Positions 29,074 through 38,463 are shown, counted from the first letter of the stretch. The stretch: DNA of 64,000 nt from Achromobacter spanius (GCF_029637605.1 NZ_CP121261.1:3720001-3784000), one strand, 5' to 3'. The notes: generated by a model not told the origin, from the letters alone. A program made the numbers and translations.

Positions 29074-30015
29074 TCAGAATTTGAACGCCGCTTTCTTCAG
29101 CACGGCCGACGACACCGCAACGGATGCAATCATGATGAAGCCCAGCACGATGTCCTGCACGTAGTACGGCGCGCCCATCAGGACGAGGCCATTGCCCAGC
29201 ACCTTCAGGATCAAGGCGGCCACCAGCGTGCCGACGATATTGGCGTGGCCGGGGTTGAACATCGTCATGCCCAGCAGCACGGCCGCGATGGCGTACAGGA
29301 AGTAGTCGCCGGCCATGTTGGGCGCGGCGGACGACAGGCTGGACGTCAGCAACACGGCGGCGATGCCGGCGCATACGCCCGACAGCGCCAGCCCGATGCT
29401 TTTCATGGCGCGGATGTTGATGCCGGCCAGGCGCGCGGATTCTCCGGCTTCGCCCGTTGCCGTCATGCGGGCGCCGGTACGCGTCCACTTGATAAGGAAA
29501 TACGCGACCAGCACGATGCCCAACATCCACAGCACCAGCGCCGGGATGCCGAAAGGCTTGGCGCGGGCCAGGTCGGTAAAGGCGGTAGGCCAGCGGCCCA
29601 CGTAGGACACGCCATCGGTCAGCATGAAGGCGAAGCCCCGCGCCATGGCGGCCATGCCTAGCGTGGCAATCAGCGACGGTACCCGCAGGCGCGTCACCGC
29701 GATGCCATTGGCCAGCCCGCACAGCAGGCCGACGCCCAGGCCCGCCGCGATGGCGACCACGACCGGTTGGCCCGTATGGACCATCGCGCCCGTGACGACA
29801 GCAGCCAGGCTGGCGACGTCGGCCACCGACAGGTCCAGTTCGGCCGTTACCAGCGCCAGCGTGAAACCGATGGCGATGATGGCCAGGAAGCTGGTTTCCT
29901 TGGCGATGTTCAACAGATTATTGGGCGCCGCGAAATTAGGGGCGGCGATTGCGAAGAAGCCCACCAGGGCCAAACCTGCGATTGCCGTGCCGTACTTTTC
30001 CAGGATGCCGCGCAT
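29074..30015 (-). CDS. sugar ABC transporter permease (RbsC-like)
   Basis: An inner-membrane permease of the BPD_transp_2 family, about 313 residues from ATG 30015, with 8-10 hydrophobic segments and the typical stretch VTRLRVPSLIATLGMAAMARGFAF and cytosolic EAA-like loop ARLAGINIRAMKSIGLALSG. ATG 30015 has AAGGG at suitable spacing; an alternative start at 30069 would add 18 hydrophilic residues. It precedes the binding-protein gene by 18 bp. Confidence 0.88.
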   Translation of the reverse strand: MRGILEKYGTAIAGLALVGFFAIAAPNFAAPNNLLNIAKETSFLAIIAIGFTLALVTAELDLSVADVASLAAVVTGAMVHTGQPVVVAIAAGLGVGLLCGLANGIAVTRLRVPSLIATLGMAAMARGFAFMLTDGVSYVGRWPTAFTDLARAKPFGIPALVLWMLGIVLVAYFLIKWTRTGARMTATGEAGESARLAGINIRAMKSIGLALSGVCAGIAAVLLTSSLSSAAPNMAGDYFLYAIAAVLLGMTMFNPGHANIVGTLVAALILKVLGNGLVLMGAPYYVQDIVLGFIMIASVAVSSAVLKKAAFKF

Positions 30016-30160
30016 CGACTCAACCCTTGCCGCGTTGGTGTTCGTTGTAGTGCAAGGGTTATCCACCACCTGCCGGGCGTTCGCGCCCTGATGGCGTAGC
30101 AGTTTATACCCGCGCAGTGCTGGACAGGGCCGCTTTGCCGCTGTGGCGCACTTAGGGTTT

Positions 30161-31810
30161 TTACGGCAAGCGCGTGCTGGCCAAGGCGTGCGACACCGGC
30201 GTCAAGGCGGCTTCGGCGGCGCGAAACTGGGCGTACATGCGGTGATAGGCGTTGCGGCGTGTTGCGTCGGGATCGTAGCGGCGCGCGGGTCGCGCAAGCG
30301 CGTCCTGCGCCTGCGCGAAGCTGGCGTAGCGGCCCAGCGCGGTCCAGGCGGCGGCGGCTGCGCCGATCACTCCAGGCTGATCCGCCTGCCCAACCACAAC
30401 CGGGCGTTCACAGATATCGGCCTTGACCTGGCACCAGTGCGGGTTGGATGCAGCCCCGCCACCAAAACGAATTTCGGCAACCGGCGCACCCAACGCGGCT
30501 TCCGCGCGTTCCAGCACCGTGCGGTTCAAGAAGGCCACGCCTTCCAGCACCGCCCATGCCAGGTCGCCAGGACCATGCCGGCGGTTCAGGCCGAGGAAGG
30601 CGCCGCGTAATTGCGGGTCCCAGTAAGGCACGCGTTCGCCTTGAAGATAGGGCAGGAACAAGGCGGGCTGCGGGTCGCGCGGCGCGTCCAGCAAAACGTG
30701 CATGGCGTGGCCGACACTGGTCATGCCGCCTGCGTGTCCATCGGCGTGCTTGTCTGCGTGTTCGTCTGCGTGGCCGTCTGCGCCTTCACCTGCCTGCTCG
30801 CCCGCATCTCCGCCTGCGTCCGACGCTCCAAAGCGGCTCACCCCGCCCAGCAAGGACAGCAGCCACGCGACGGTGTCCGCGCCGTTCTGACCCGGCCCGC
30901 CAATCTGGTGATTACCATTGCCCCAGTTCACCGTCATCAGACCCGCTGCCTGCACCGGTTCCGCGCCAACCGCGCCAAACACTTCAGTGGTGCCCGAGAT
31001 GTTGTAGGCGTACCCCGTCCGCAAGGCGCCCAGCCCGGCCACGGCCGCCCAGGTGTCATTCGAGCAGGCGATCACGCTACGTCCCGCCAAGCGCGCCAGT
31101 GAACCCGGCAGACCCGCCTGCACCGGGCCGACAACAGCCAAGGGGTCCAACAGCGGCGGCACCCAGGCGGGGTTGGCACCCATGGCCGTCAACAGGTCGG
31201 CTTGCGCTCCGTGCGCGCTGCCCGCCGCCGCCAGCCTGGCCATCGACACCGTGTCGCTGGCGGCCCGGCCGGTCAGGCGGAAGTTCAGGTAGTCCTTCGG
31301 TTCCAGCACGACGCGCACGCGCGCCGCGTCCTGTGGCTCGGCGTGCAGCAGCCACGCCACCCGCGCCCAGGGGTGGAACGCGTTGATCTGCGCGGTTTCG
31401 GGGTGGCCGGCAGGCGCACGCGCCAACCAGTGCGCCACGTCCGCCGCCGTACGCGTATCGCGCCAGGTAATGGCGGGTCGAATGGCGGCGCCGTGCGCGT
31501 CGATGAAGACTTGCGTGCGGGTAACGCCGCAGATGGCAACAGCGGCAATGGCGTCAAAGCCGGCCCCTGCCTGCCGGGCCAGCGTGTCGCACAGGGATTG
31601 CAGCCCGCGCCACCAGTCGTCTGCGTCAATCTCGTCCCAACCGGGGTGCGGGGCCGAGCCTGCCGGGCTGTCGATGACGCAGGCATGCGCGATGTTGCCG
31701 TCCACATCCACCAGCGCCGCCCGAAAGCGGGTGCCGCCCAAGTCCACGGCCAGCACGTAGCCGTGGGTAAGTCCAGGGGGTTGGGCGTGGAAGTGCGGGC
31801 GGTCTGACAT
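30161..31810 (-). CDS. FGGY-family carbohydrate kinase
   Basis: About 549 residues from ATG 31810. The N-terminal ATPase motif AVDLGGTRFRAALVD and the FGGY C-terminal signature RFGGGAASNPHWCQ are present, so it phosphorylates a sugar or polyol with ATP. It is the first gene of the sugar ABC operon, 145 bp before the permease. Between roughly 325 and 362 a low-complexity insertion of HADEHADKHADGHA-type repeats interrupts the fold. Relatives include xylulokinase, ribulokinase and LsrK-like kinases; which substrate applies is unclear. Confidence 0.85.
   Translation of the reverse strand: MSDRPHFHAQPPGLTHGYVLAVDLGGTRFRAALVDVDGNIAHACVIDSPAGSAPHPGWDEIDADDWWRGLQSLCDTLARQAGAGFDAIAAVAICGVTRTQVFIDAHGAAIRPAITWRDTRTAADVAHWLARAPAGHPETAQINAFHPWARVAWLLHAEPQDAARVRVVLEPKDYLNFRLTGRAASDTVSMARLAAAGSAHGAQADLLTAMGANPAWVPPLLDPLAVVGPVQAGLPGSLARLAGRSVIACSNDTWAAVAGLGALRTGYAYNISGTTEVFGAVGAEPVQAAGLMTVNWGNGNHQIGGPGQNGADTVAWLLSLLGGVSRFGASDAGGDAGEQAGEGADGHADEHADKHADGHAGGMTSVGHAMHVLLDAPRDPQPALFLPYLQGERVPYWDPQLRGAFLGLNRRHGPGDLAWAVLEGVAFLNRTVLERAEAALGAPVAEIRFGGGAASNPHWCQVKADICERPVVVGQADQPGVIGAAAAAWTALGRYASFAQAQDALARPARRYDPDATRRNAYHRMYAQFRAAEAALTPVSHALASTRLP
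30729..30832 (-). repeat. 12-bp tandem repeat in the kinase gene (HADE/HADK/HADG)
   Basis: Degenerate 12-bp units such as GTCTGCGTGTTC and GTCTGCGTGGCC repeat about seven times, encoding AGEGADGHADEHADKHADGH. The insertion is Asp/His-rich and in frame. Confidence 0.7.
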
Positions 31811-32027
31811 AGTGGCCGATTGTATTTCAGCGTAAGGGTTTCCCCGGCGGCTTTCTGCCCCCGGCTTGGCGACACGGGCAATCACAAACCACGCTGCGCC
31901 GCAGCACCGGAAACCCTATCAGTTGATAATTTCTGTTCAGGTGACAAGGGCAAAGCCCTGCGACAGAATGGGCCGCACCCGGAGGAGACAGCCGGGGCCA
32001 CGATAAAACGTCATACATCCCAGGCCC

Positions 32028-32963
32028 ATGAAAAAACCCAAGAGCAATGTGATCATCACGTGCGCCATTACCGGTTCGGTGCATACGCCGTCGATGTCGC
32101 CCTATCTGCCCGTCACCCCCGATGAGATCGCGCAGTCGGCATTGGATGCCGCCGAGGCCGGCGCGGCCATCGTGCATCTGCACGCGCGCGATCCGCAGAC
32201 GGGCAGGCCCACGCAAGACCCGGCGCTGTACGCGCAGTTTCTACCACGCATCAAGGCGCAAAACGATGTGGTCATCAATATCACCACCGGCGGTTCGCCC
32301 GTGCTGCCGGTCAGCGAACGCATGCTGCCGGCCGCGCAATTCAAGCCGGAGGTTGCGTCGCTGAACATGGGGTCGATGAACTTCGGCATGTATGAATTGC
32401 TGGAGCGCTTCAAGGAATTCAAGCACGACTGGGAACGCCCCTACCTGGAAAGCAGCAACGACCTGGTGTTCAAGAACACGTTCAAGGATATCGAGCACAT
32501 TCTGTCGTCCTGCAATGACAACGGCACGCGCTTCGAGATCGAGTGCTATGACATCGGGCATCTGTACACGGCGGCGCATTTTGTGGATAAGGGGCTGTTG
32601 AAGCCACCGTTCTTGATCCAGTCCGTGTTCGGTATCCGGGGCGGTATCGGCACGCATCCCGAAGACGTGATGATGATGCGTCGCACGGCTGACCGGCTGT
32701 TTGGCGATGACTACCGCTGGTCGGTACTGGCGGCGGGGCGCAAGCAGACCACGCTTGCGACCATGGCGGCGACGATGGGCGGCTTTGTGCGCGTGGGGCT
32801 GGAAGATTCCTTGTGGGACGGCCCGGGCGAACTGGCACTGTCGAATGCAGATCAGGTGCGCCGCATCCGCCGCATTCTTGAGGACTTGTCGCTGACCATC
32901 GCCACGCCCGACGAGGCGCGCGAGATTCTGCAACTGAAAGGCCGGAACAACGTCGCGTTCTGA
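32028..32963 (+). CDS. BKACE-family beta-keto acid cleavage enzyme (DUF849)
   Basis: A 311-residue TIM-barrel Zn enzyme of the 3-keto-5-aminohexanoate cleavage family. Family motifs are NVIITCAITGSVHTPSMSPYLPVTP, the metal site VHLHARDP, NITTGG and EIECYD. BKACE enzymes condense a beta-keto acid with acetyl-CoA to give acetoacetate plus a new CoA ester; the keto-acid substrate here is unknown. It starts a rightward operon with a binding protein and an SDR, suggesting import, oxidation of a 3-hydroxy compound to the 3-keto acid, and cleavage. It is divergent from the kinase gene. Confidence 0.88.
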   Translation: MKKPKSNVIITCAITGSVHTPSMSPYLPVTPDEIAQSALDAAEAGAAIVHLHARDPQTGRPTQDPALYAQFLPRIKAQNDVVINITTGGSPVLPVSERMLPAAQFKPEVASLNMGSMNFGMYELLERFKEFKHDWERPYLESSNDLVFKNTFKDIEHILSSCNDNGTRFEIECYDIGHLYTAAHFVDKGLLKPPFLIQSVFGIRGGIGTHPEDVMMMRRTADRLFGDDYRWSVLAAGRKQTTLATMAATMGGFVRVGLEDSLWDGPGELALSNADQVRRIRRILEDLSLTIATPDEAREILQLKGRNNVAF

Positions 32964-33007
32964 CGACGACACGGCATCCACAATCAAACCCCAGGCGGGA
33001 GACAAAC

Positions 33008-34207
33008 ATGAAGAAAATCTTGAACGCGGCAGTGGCATCGGCCTTGCTGGCAATAGGCGGCGCAGCCGTGGCGGACGCCAACGTGATCCGTATCGGCTTC
33101 ATCACCGATATGTCGGGCCTGTCGGCTGATGCTGATGGCCCGGGCGGGGCCGAAGCCATCAAGATGGCGGTAGCCGACATGGGCGGCGAGATCGCCGGCA
33201 AGAAGATCGAGGTGCTGGTGGCCGACCACCAGAACCGCGCCGACATTGCGTCGTCGCGCGCACGCGAATGGCTGGACCAGCGCGGCGTGGACATGCTGAT
33301 CGCAGGCGCGAATTCGGCCGCCGCGCTGGCGATGGCGAAGGTGGCTGAAGAAAAGAAGACGCCGTTCTTCGTGGTAAGCGCGGGCGCGTCGGAACTGACC
33401 AACGCGCAGTGCACGCCGTACACGGTTCACTACGTGTACGACACGGTATCGCTGTCGCGCGGCACGGCGCGCGCCATGCTGAAGGAAGGCAATAAGGACT
33501 GGTACTTCCTGACCGTGGACCACGCCTTTGGCCACGCGCTGGAGCGCGATGCCTCGGCCGTGGTGCAAGCGAACGGCGGCCAGGTGAAGGGCCGCGTGCG
33601 CCATCCACTGAACGCGGCGGATTTCTCGTCATACATCCTGCAGGCGCAGGCATCGGGCGCCACGGTGCTGGGCCTGGCCAACTCGGCCTCCGACACCAGC
33701 AACGCGGTCAAGGCCGCCGCGGAATTCGGGCTGACGCCCACGATTAAGATCGCGGGCCTGCTGGTGTTGATCACCGACATCCACGCGCTGGGCCTGGCGG
33801 CCGGGCAAGGCATGTACCTGACCACCGCCTGGTACTGGGACCAGGACGATGCGTCGCGCAAGTGGGCGGCGCGCTTTGAAGAGCGCATGAAGAAGAAGCC
33901 GTCGATGCTGCAAGCCGGCGACTACTCCGTCACCACCACCTACCTGAACGCGGTCAAGGCCACCGGCACGACCGACGGCGAGACCATCATGAAGTGGGTG
34001 AAGGCCAACCCGGTGAACGACTTCTTCGTAAAGAACGCGACCGTCCGCGCCGACGGGCTGCTGGTGCACGACATGTACTTGATGCAGGTGAAAAAGCCTT
34101 CGGAATCCAAGGGCCCGTGGGACTACTACAAGCTGATCTCGAAGATTCCGGGCGACCAGATCTACACGTCGCCGCAGGAATCGAAGTGCCCATTAATGAA
34201 GCCCTGA
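33008..34207 (+). CDS. ABC transporter substrate-binding protein, branched-chain amino-acid type
   Basis: A 399-residue LivJ/LivK-type (Peripla_BP_6) protein with a signal peptide (MKKILNAAVASALLAIG to about residue 23, AVADA). The mature segment begins VIRIGFITDMSGLSADADGPGG, typical of this family. No cognate permease genes are nearby. It lies 44 bp after the BKACE gene and before an SDR, so its ligand may be the acid processed by those enzymes rather than leucine. AGGCGGGAGACAA upstream supports the start. Confidence 0.87.
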   Translation: MKKILNAAVASALLAIGGAAVADANVIRIGFITDMSGLSADADGPGGAEAIKMAVADMGGEIAGKKIEVLVADHQNRADIASSRAREWLDQRGVDMLIAGANSAAALAMAKVAEEKKTPFFVVSAGASELTNAQCTPYTVHYVYDTVSLSRGTARAMLKEGNKDWYFLTVDHAFGHALERDASAVVQANGGQVKGRVRHPLNAADFSSYILQAQASGATVLGLANSASDTSNAVKAAAEFGLTPTIKIAGLLVLITDIHALGLAAGQGMYLTTAWYWDQDDASRKWAARFEERMKKKPSMLQAGDYSVTTTYLNAVKATGTTDGETIMKWVKANPVNDFFVKNATVRADGLLVHDMYLMQVKKPSESKGPWDYYKLISKIPGDQIYTSPQESKCPLMKP

Positions 34208-34261
34208 TATTGAAGCCGTGATGTTGAAGCCATGACACCTGCCCACCCCGAAGGAAATCGC

Positions 34262-35065
34262 ATGAACCCGCAAGACCTGAGCGCCCTGCCGGTGGACCTG
34301 AGCGGCCGCCGCGTCATCGTTACCGCCGGCGCGGCGGGCATCGGCGCCGCGCTGGCCGACGCCTTCGCCGAGCGCGGCGCGAACGTCCACGTGTGCGACG
34401 TGGACGAAGGCGCGCTGTTTGAATGCCGCCATGCCAACAGCCGCGCCGACGTGAGCCGCCGTGAAGAGATTGACCGCTACATGGAAACCGCGCTGGCGCA
34501 CCTGGGTGGCCTGGACGTGCTGGTGAACAACGCCGGCATCGCCGGCCCCACCGCCCGCATCACCGACATTCAGCCGGACGAGTTGGCCGCCACGCTGGAC
34601 ATCAACCTGGCGTCGCAATTCCATACGGTTCGGCATGCCGTGCCCGCGCTGCGCGAATCAGGCGGCGGCGCCATCATCAACATCAGTTCGGTGGCGGGGC
34701 GCATGGGGCTACCCTTGCGCACGCCCTATTCCGCCTCGAAATGGGGCGTGGTGGGGCTGACGCGTTCACTGGCGGTGGAACTGGGCGTTTACGGCATCCG
34801 CGTCAACGCCCTGCTGCCGGGCTTGGTGGCCGGCCCGCGCATCGACCGCGTGATTGCCGCGCGGGCGCGCGCGATGGGCCTGACGGTGGAAGAAGAAACC
34901 AAGCTGGAGTTGGCGGGCGTCAGCCTGCGGCAGTTTGTACAGGGCGCCGACATCGCGAACATGGCGCTGTTCCTGGCCAGCCCGTTTGGCGCGATGATCA
35001 GCGGCCAGGCGATCAGCATCGACGGCGACCTGCAATCTTTGCCGTGGCAGCCGCCGGCCGATTAA
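34262..35065 (+). CDS. short-chain dehydrogenase/reductase
   Basis: A 267-residue classical SDR. The cofactor motif TAGAAGIG lies at 21-28, NNAG at 89-92, and the active site has Ser142/Ser143, Tyr156 and Lys160 (YSASK). Asp46/Asp48 at the end of strand 2 (CDVDE) points to NAD(H) rather than NADP(H). ATG 34262 has GAAGGAAATCG upstream; an in-frame ATG at 34232 is less likely. It is third in the BKACE operon and could oxidise a 3-hydroxy acid to the 3-keto acid that BKACE cleaves. Confidence 0.87.
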   Translation: MNPQDLSALPVDLSGRRVIVTAGAAGIGAALADAFAERGANVHVCDVDEGALFECRHANSRADVSRREEIDRYMETALAHLGGLDVLVNNAGIAGPTARITDIQPDELAATLDINLASQFHTVRHAVPALRESGGGAIINISSVAGRMGLPLRTPYSASKWGVVGLTRSLAVELGVYGIRVNALLPGLVAGPRIDRVIAARARAMGLTVEEETKLELAGVSLRQFVQGADIANMALFLASPFGAMISGQAISIDGDLQSLPWQPPAD

Positions 35066-35119
35066 GGTTCGGTGCACCCGTAGCCCGTAGGCGGCGTGTC
35101 CGTGCGCCGGCATGCCGGG

Positions 35120-36049
35120 CTAGGCAATCAGTTGGATCGTCTCCGCAAAAACACCGGTGCGGCGCGCCTGGGCCGTGGCGTACAAGGCGCCCAGCAGCCG
35201 CTCGCTAAGCTCATGGTTCTGCGCTTCCTTGCGGGTGATCAGCACAAACTCGAACCACTGCCTCGACGCCAGCGGCACCGCGACGATGTCGGGGTAGACG
35301 GACACAATGTCCGACGCCGATATCGCGTTGACCAGGCTGATGCCTTTGACGGCGCGCACCGTGCCGGGCACCAGCGTCATATGCGCTTGCATGCCGGAGT
35401 CCAGCGCATCGGAATCGGTAATGTCGCCTTGCGCCACCACGTAGTCGGACCACAGCGGCTTGACGAAAGATTCGGGGGAAATGTCCGACACCGCCACCAC
35501 GTCGCGCCGCGCCAAGGGGTGGTCGCGGTGCGCAATGGCCATGACGTCGGTGCGCAGGAATGTGGTGAAGTTCAGGCGCGGACTGTCGCGGCCCACCGCG
35601 CCCAGGCCGAAGTCGGCCCGCATGGTTTCCACCGCGCTTATGCATTGCACCGACGATTCCACGTCGATGGAAAACGGCCGCTTGCCGTGCTCATCCAGAT
35701 GCCGCTTCACCGCTTCGGGCGCATAGACCAAGGCCAGCGCGGGCGACGAGGCCACGCGCAAGCCGCGCCCGCCAAACTTTTCAATGCTGTGCAGGGCTTC
35801 GTCGATGCGCACCAATTCGTCCAGCACGAACTTGGCTTCGGTATACAGGTACTGCCCGGCTTCGGTGGGCCGCAAGGTCTTGTGCGATCGGTCAAACAAC
35901 TGCACGCCCGTAGCGGTTTCCAGCCGCGACACCGCATGGCTGATCGCGGGCTGCGTCAGGCTCATCACCTGCGCGGCCTGGCGCGTGGACCCGGTCATGA
36001 CGACCGTATAGAAAATACGCAGGTCGTGAATATTGAAGTTGCGTTTCAT
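35120..36049 (-). CDS. LysR-family transcriptional regulator
   Basis: A 309-residue LysR protein: winged helix FNIHDLRIFYTVVMTGSTRQAAQVMSLTQPAISHAV followed by a substrate-binding domain (LRVASSPALALVYAPEAVKRHL). Its target may be the convergent BKACE/SDR operon or the DUF1254 gene, whose stop lies only 4 bp before its ATG on the same strand and which probably shares its transcript. I see no obvious operator in the short gaps. Confidence 0.88.
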   Translation of the reverse strand: MKRNFNIHDLRIFYTVVMTGSTRQAAQVMSLTQPAISHAVSRLETATGVQLFDRSHKTLRPTEAGQYLYTEAKFVLDELVRIDEALHSIEKFGGRGLRVASSPALALVYAPEAVKRHLDEHGKRPFSIDVESSVQCISAVETMRADFGLGAVGRDSPRLNFTTFLRTDVMAIAHRDHPLARRDVVAVSDISPESFVKPLWSDYVVAQGDITDSDALDSGMQAHMTLVPGTVRAVKGISLVNAISASDIVSVYPDIVAVPLASRQWFEFVLITRKEAQNHELSERLLGALYATAQARRTGVFAETIQLIA

Positions 36050-36053
36050 GCCG

Positions 36054-37526
36054 CTATTGCGCCACCCGCTGTATTTCAGGCGTGACCCACTTGCCGTCCA
36101 ACAGCGCGGGCTTGGGCCAGTAGTAGCGCAGGGTCACCATGAACGGGCCAGGCGGCGCGGGCAACCAGTTGGACTCCTTGCCCTTGCCCGGCGACTGCGA
36201 CTGGATGTAGATCGTCAGCCCGCCATCGCGATCTTTCTTCAGCGACGGCAGCATGGGGGAATTGATCAGATAACGGTTGATCGGGTTGGGCGCCAGCAAT
36301 TGTTCGGGCAACCGGTACATCGTCATCGACCAGAACGCATTCACGGGCGGCAGGCTGCGCGGCGCAAAGCGCAACGTGTACGCATAACGGCCATCCAGTT
36401 CCTGCCCCCGGCTGTCTTTTTCCAGCACGGGGTACAACGCTTCTTCGCGGCTATTGGCGCCGATGCCCATCTGCGTACCGGTCGCACGCGCCAGATAGTC
36501 GTTCTTGAGCTTGGCGCGGCTGCCGAACAGCCCATCGGTCTTGCCGCCCAGCGCCGCGCGATTCTTGTCGATGTCGTTCTGCGCCGTATGCATGCCTTCC
36601 TGCAAGGCGCGGCGCAGGCGCGGGTCCAACTGGTCAACGGGATAGGGTTGGCCGGGCTTGATACCGATGCTGGCAAGCCGTTCGCGCAGCCACTTTTCCG
36701 TGGGGTGGGTGGGCGCAAACTGAAGCAGAAAGGCCAGTTGGTTGTAGAACTCCAGCGACGTGCGCATCTCGTGCGGCGGCACGGGAGGAATCCAGTCGAC
36801 GGCAGCGGGCGCGGGTGGCGGGCGGCGCTTGGCAAAGGACGACAGGGTCTGGATCTTGTAGCGCGCCTGGATGCGCTTGACGTTGTTCAGGTCCGCCGCG
36901 TTGAACAGTTGCGTGCGGCCGACCACGTTGACCAGTTCGGTTTCCGACTTGATCACCTTGGTGATGCCGCGCGGCACCTTGCCGTTCCAGCGCGGCCCCG
37001 CCACCAGGAAGTTGCCACCGCCGTTGCCGGTTTCGCGGCTGCCGATGTAGGCAAAGTTGTAGGTGTACAGGTCCATCAATTGCAGCACAAAGTAGCGCCG
37101 CTTTTCGATGGGCGGCACACTGATCACGACGGGCTCGGCACGCAGGTCCAGCATGGCGAAGGAATACGGCGTGTCCGCATTTGGCGTGACGAACGCGGTG
37201 TCCTCGGGCGTGAAGACGCGCGCGATGTTGTTGAAGGTGTTGGGCGGGCCTTTGTATTGCGGGTTGTTCTTGTCCAGGTTGAAGGCATACATGGTCTGGT
37301 AGCTGGCGACCATGGGCGTGCCGTACAGATACGCTTCGCTGGCAATGCTGCGCGCCTGTTGCGCGGTGACGCCTTGGATGCCCACCGACTGCGAACCCGT
37401 CGCCTCGTCGGACGACGTGAAGCTGCAGGCCGCCAGGTTTACGCTAAGCGCGGCGGCGGCCAACAGGCCCACGCGGCGGCGGAGCGCCGTGGACGCAAAC
37501 CCGGTGCTACTTTGACGATCGCGCAT
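36054..37526 (-). CDS. DUF1254/DUF1214 domain lipoprotein
   Basis: About 490 residues from ATG 37526 (GGAG upstream). A lipoprotein signal with lipobox LAAC near residues 30-33 of this start places it on the periplasmic side of a membrane. The N-terminal half is DUF1254 (AYLYGTPMVASYQTMYAF, NTFNNIARVFTPEDTAFVTPNADTPYS) and the C-terminal half DUF1214 (FWSMTMYRLPEQLLAPNPINRYLI). Proteins of this pair are widespread with no proven function. It is followed within 4 bp by a LysR gene. Confidence 0.85.
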   Translation of the reverse strand: MRDRQSSTGFASTALRRRVGLLAAAALSVNLAACSFTSSDEATGSQSVGIQGVTAQQARSIASEAYLYGTPMVASYQTMYAFNLDKNNPQYKGPPNTFNNIARVFTPEDTAFVTPNADTPYSFAMLDLRAEPVVISVPPIEKRRYFVLQLMDLYTYNFAYIGSRETGNGGGNFLVAGPRWNGKVPRGITKVIKSETELVNVVGRTQLFNAADLNNVKRIQARYKIQTLSSFAKRRPPPAPAAVDWIPPVPPHEMRTSLEFYNQLAFLLQFAPTHPTEKWLRERLASIGIKPGQPYPVDQLDPRLRRALQEGMHTAQNDIDKNRAALGGKTDGLFGSRAKLKNDYLARATGTQMGIGANSREEALYPVLEKDSRGQELDGRYAYTLRFAPRSLPPVNAFWSMTMYRLPEQLLAPNPINRYLINSPMLPSLKKDRDGGLTIYIQSQSPGKGKESNWLPAPPGPFMVTLRYYWPKPALLDGKWVTPEIQRVAQ

Positions 37527-37663
37527 AATTTGCTCCAACACCTGCATGTTGTTGGCAACGCCCGATTGGCGGCAGCGTCGCGGTCAAAAACAGCAATACC
37601 GCAGGCGATTCTGGCATATTTCCTGCCGATCCGCGCCGAGTTGATCCGGGCGGGGCACCGCGA

Positions 37664-38227
37664 TCAGGCGTCGACTGCCTGTTCCCGATCCGCCAGGCTT
37701 TCCAGTTGCCTGGCCGTGATCGCCACGATGGCGCTTTCGGTGGCGCGCGCGTCGGTGTTCAGGTGCTGAATCAGGTCCAGCGTGGTGGAACGGCGGGTCA
37801 GCATCAGGCAGGTGACTTCGGCATCCACCACGCGCGTGGCATGCCAGCACCCTGGCCGCATGCAAACGCCCTGCCCTTGCGGCACGCGAAAGGCGGCAAG
37901 TGTGGCCAGGTCGGGGCTGCCGTCGGCGAGGCTTTGCGCCACCACCTGAATGATCGTGCCGGTCAGCGGCACGATGGCCTGCTGCGTCAGCAAGTGCTTT
38001 TCCAGGCTGGCGATTTCTGGGGAAGCGCTGCGGTAATTGACCCACAGCACCTCGGCGTCGCCACCCGCGCCGGTGTTGAACACGTGTTCCTGCCAGAAGT
38101 CCGTGGCGGGGTTGGAAAACAGCGGCATGCCGTTGCCATCCGGAATGGGCTTGCCCAACATCCAGCCATACGGCGTGAATGCCTGCGGCGTCAGATCATT
38201 GACTTCCAACTGCTGCTTGCTCGTCAT
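37664..38227 (-). CDS. ureidoglycolate lyase-family protein (AllA-like)
   Basis: A 187-residue cupin-fold protein with the AllA pattern: NDLTPQAFTPYGWMLG at the start, VPLTGTIIQVVAQ and PGCWHATRVVD in the core. AllA cleaves ureidoglycolate to glyoxylate and urea in allantoin use, but no other purine-catabolic genes lie in the window, so the real substrate may differ. Its ATG overlaps the stop of the small arm-domain gene upstream by 4 bases (ATGA), an odd translational pairing. Confidence 0.78.
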   Translation of the reverse strand: MTSKQQLEVNDLTPQAFTPYGWMLGKPIPDGNGMPLFSNPATDFWQEHVFNTGAGGDAEVLWVNYRSASPEIASLEKHLLTQQAIVPLTGTIIQVVAQSLADGSPDLATLAAFRVPQGQGVCMRPGCWHATRVVDAEVTCLMLTRRSTTLDLIQHLNTDARATESAIVAITARQLESLADREQAVDA

Positions 38228-38463
38228 GCAGAACCCTGTGATGGCTTGGGCGGCGTGCCGCGTTTGGGGAATTCGGTGGCGTAGTCGAAGTCGCCTCGGG
38301 CGATGGCATCCAGGATGGCAGCGCGCCGATCGGCCGCGCGTTTCAGGTTGGCGGCCGTGGGCTTGACGCGGATGCGTTCAACGCAATGCTGGCCCTTATA
38401 CATGAAGCCGATCTCGATGGACGATTCCGACGCGGGTCTGACCCCCTCGAACCCCTGGCTCAT
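38224..38463 (-). CDS. solitary integrase arm-type DNA-binding domain protein (DUF3596-like)
   Basis: A 79-residue protein that matches the N-terminal arm-binding domain (DUF3596) of phage tyrosine integrases: GVRPASESSIEIGFMYKGQHC, then KPTAANLKRAADRRAAILDAI and FDYATEFP. The SAM-like and catalytic domains are missing; the reading frame ends cleanly and is coupled to the AllA-like gene. It may be a remnant of an integrase or a domesticated small DNA-binding protein. ATG 38463 has GGGAAAG upstream; the frame is open further upstream without similarity. Confidence 0.72.
   Translation of the reverse strand: MSQGFEGVRPASESSIEIGFMYKGQHCVERIRVKPTAANLKRAADRRAAILDAIARGDFDYATEFPKRGTPPKPSQGSA

Noticed and set aside
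37664..38227. An allantoin-degradation locus
   Set aside because: No allantoinase, allantoicase or ureidoglycolate dehydrogenase genes are near the AllA-like gene, so a pathway assignment is not supported.
38224..38463. An intact integrase gene and prophage boundary
   Set aside because: Only the arm domain is present; no catalytic R-H-R-Y domain, attachment repeats or phage genes are visible nearby.
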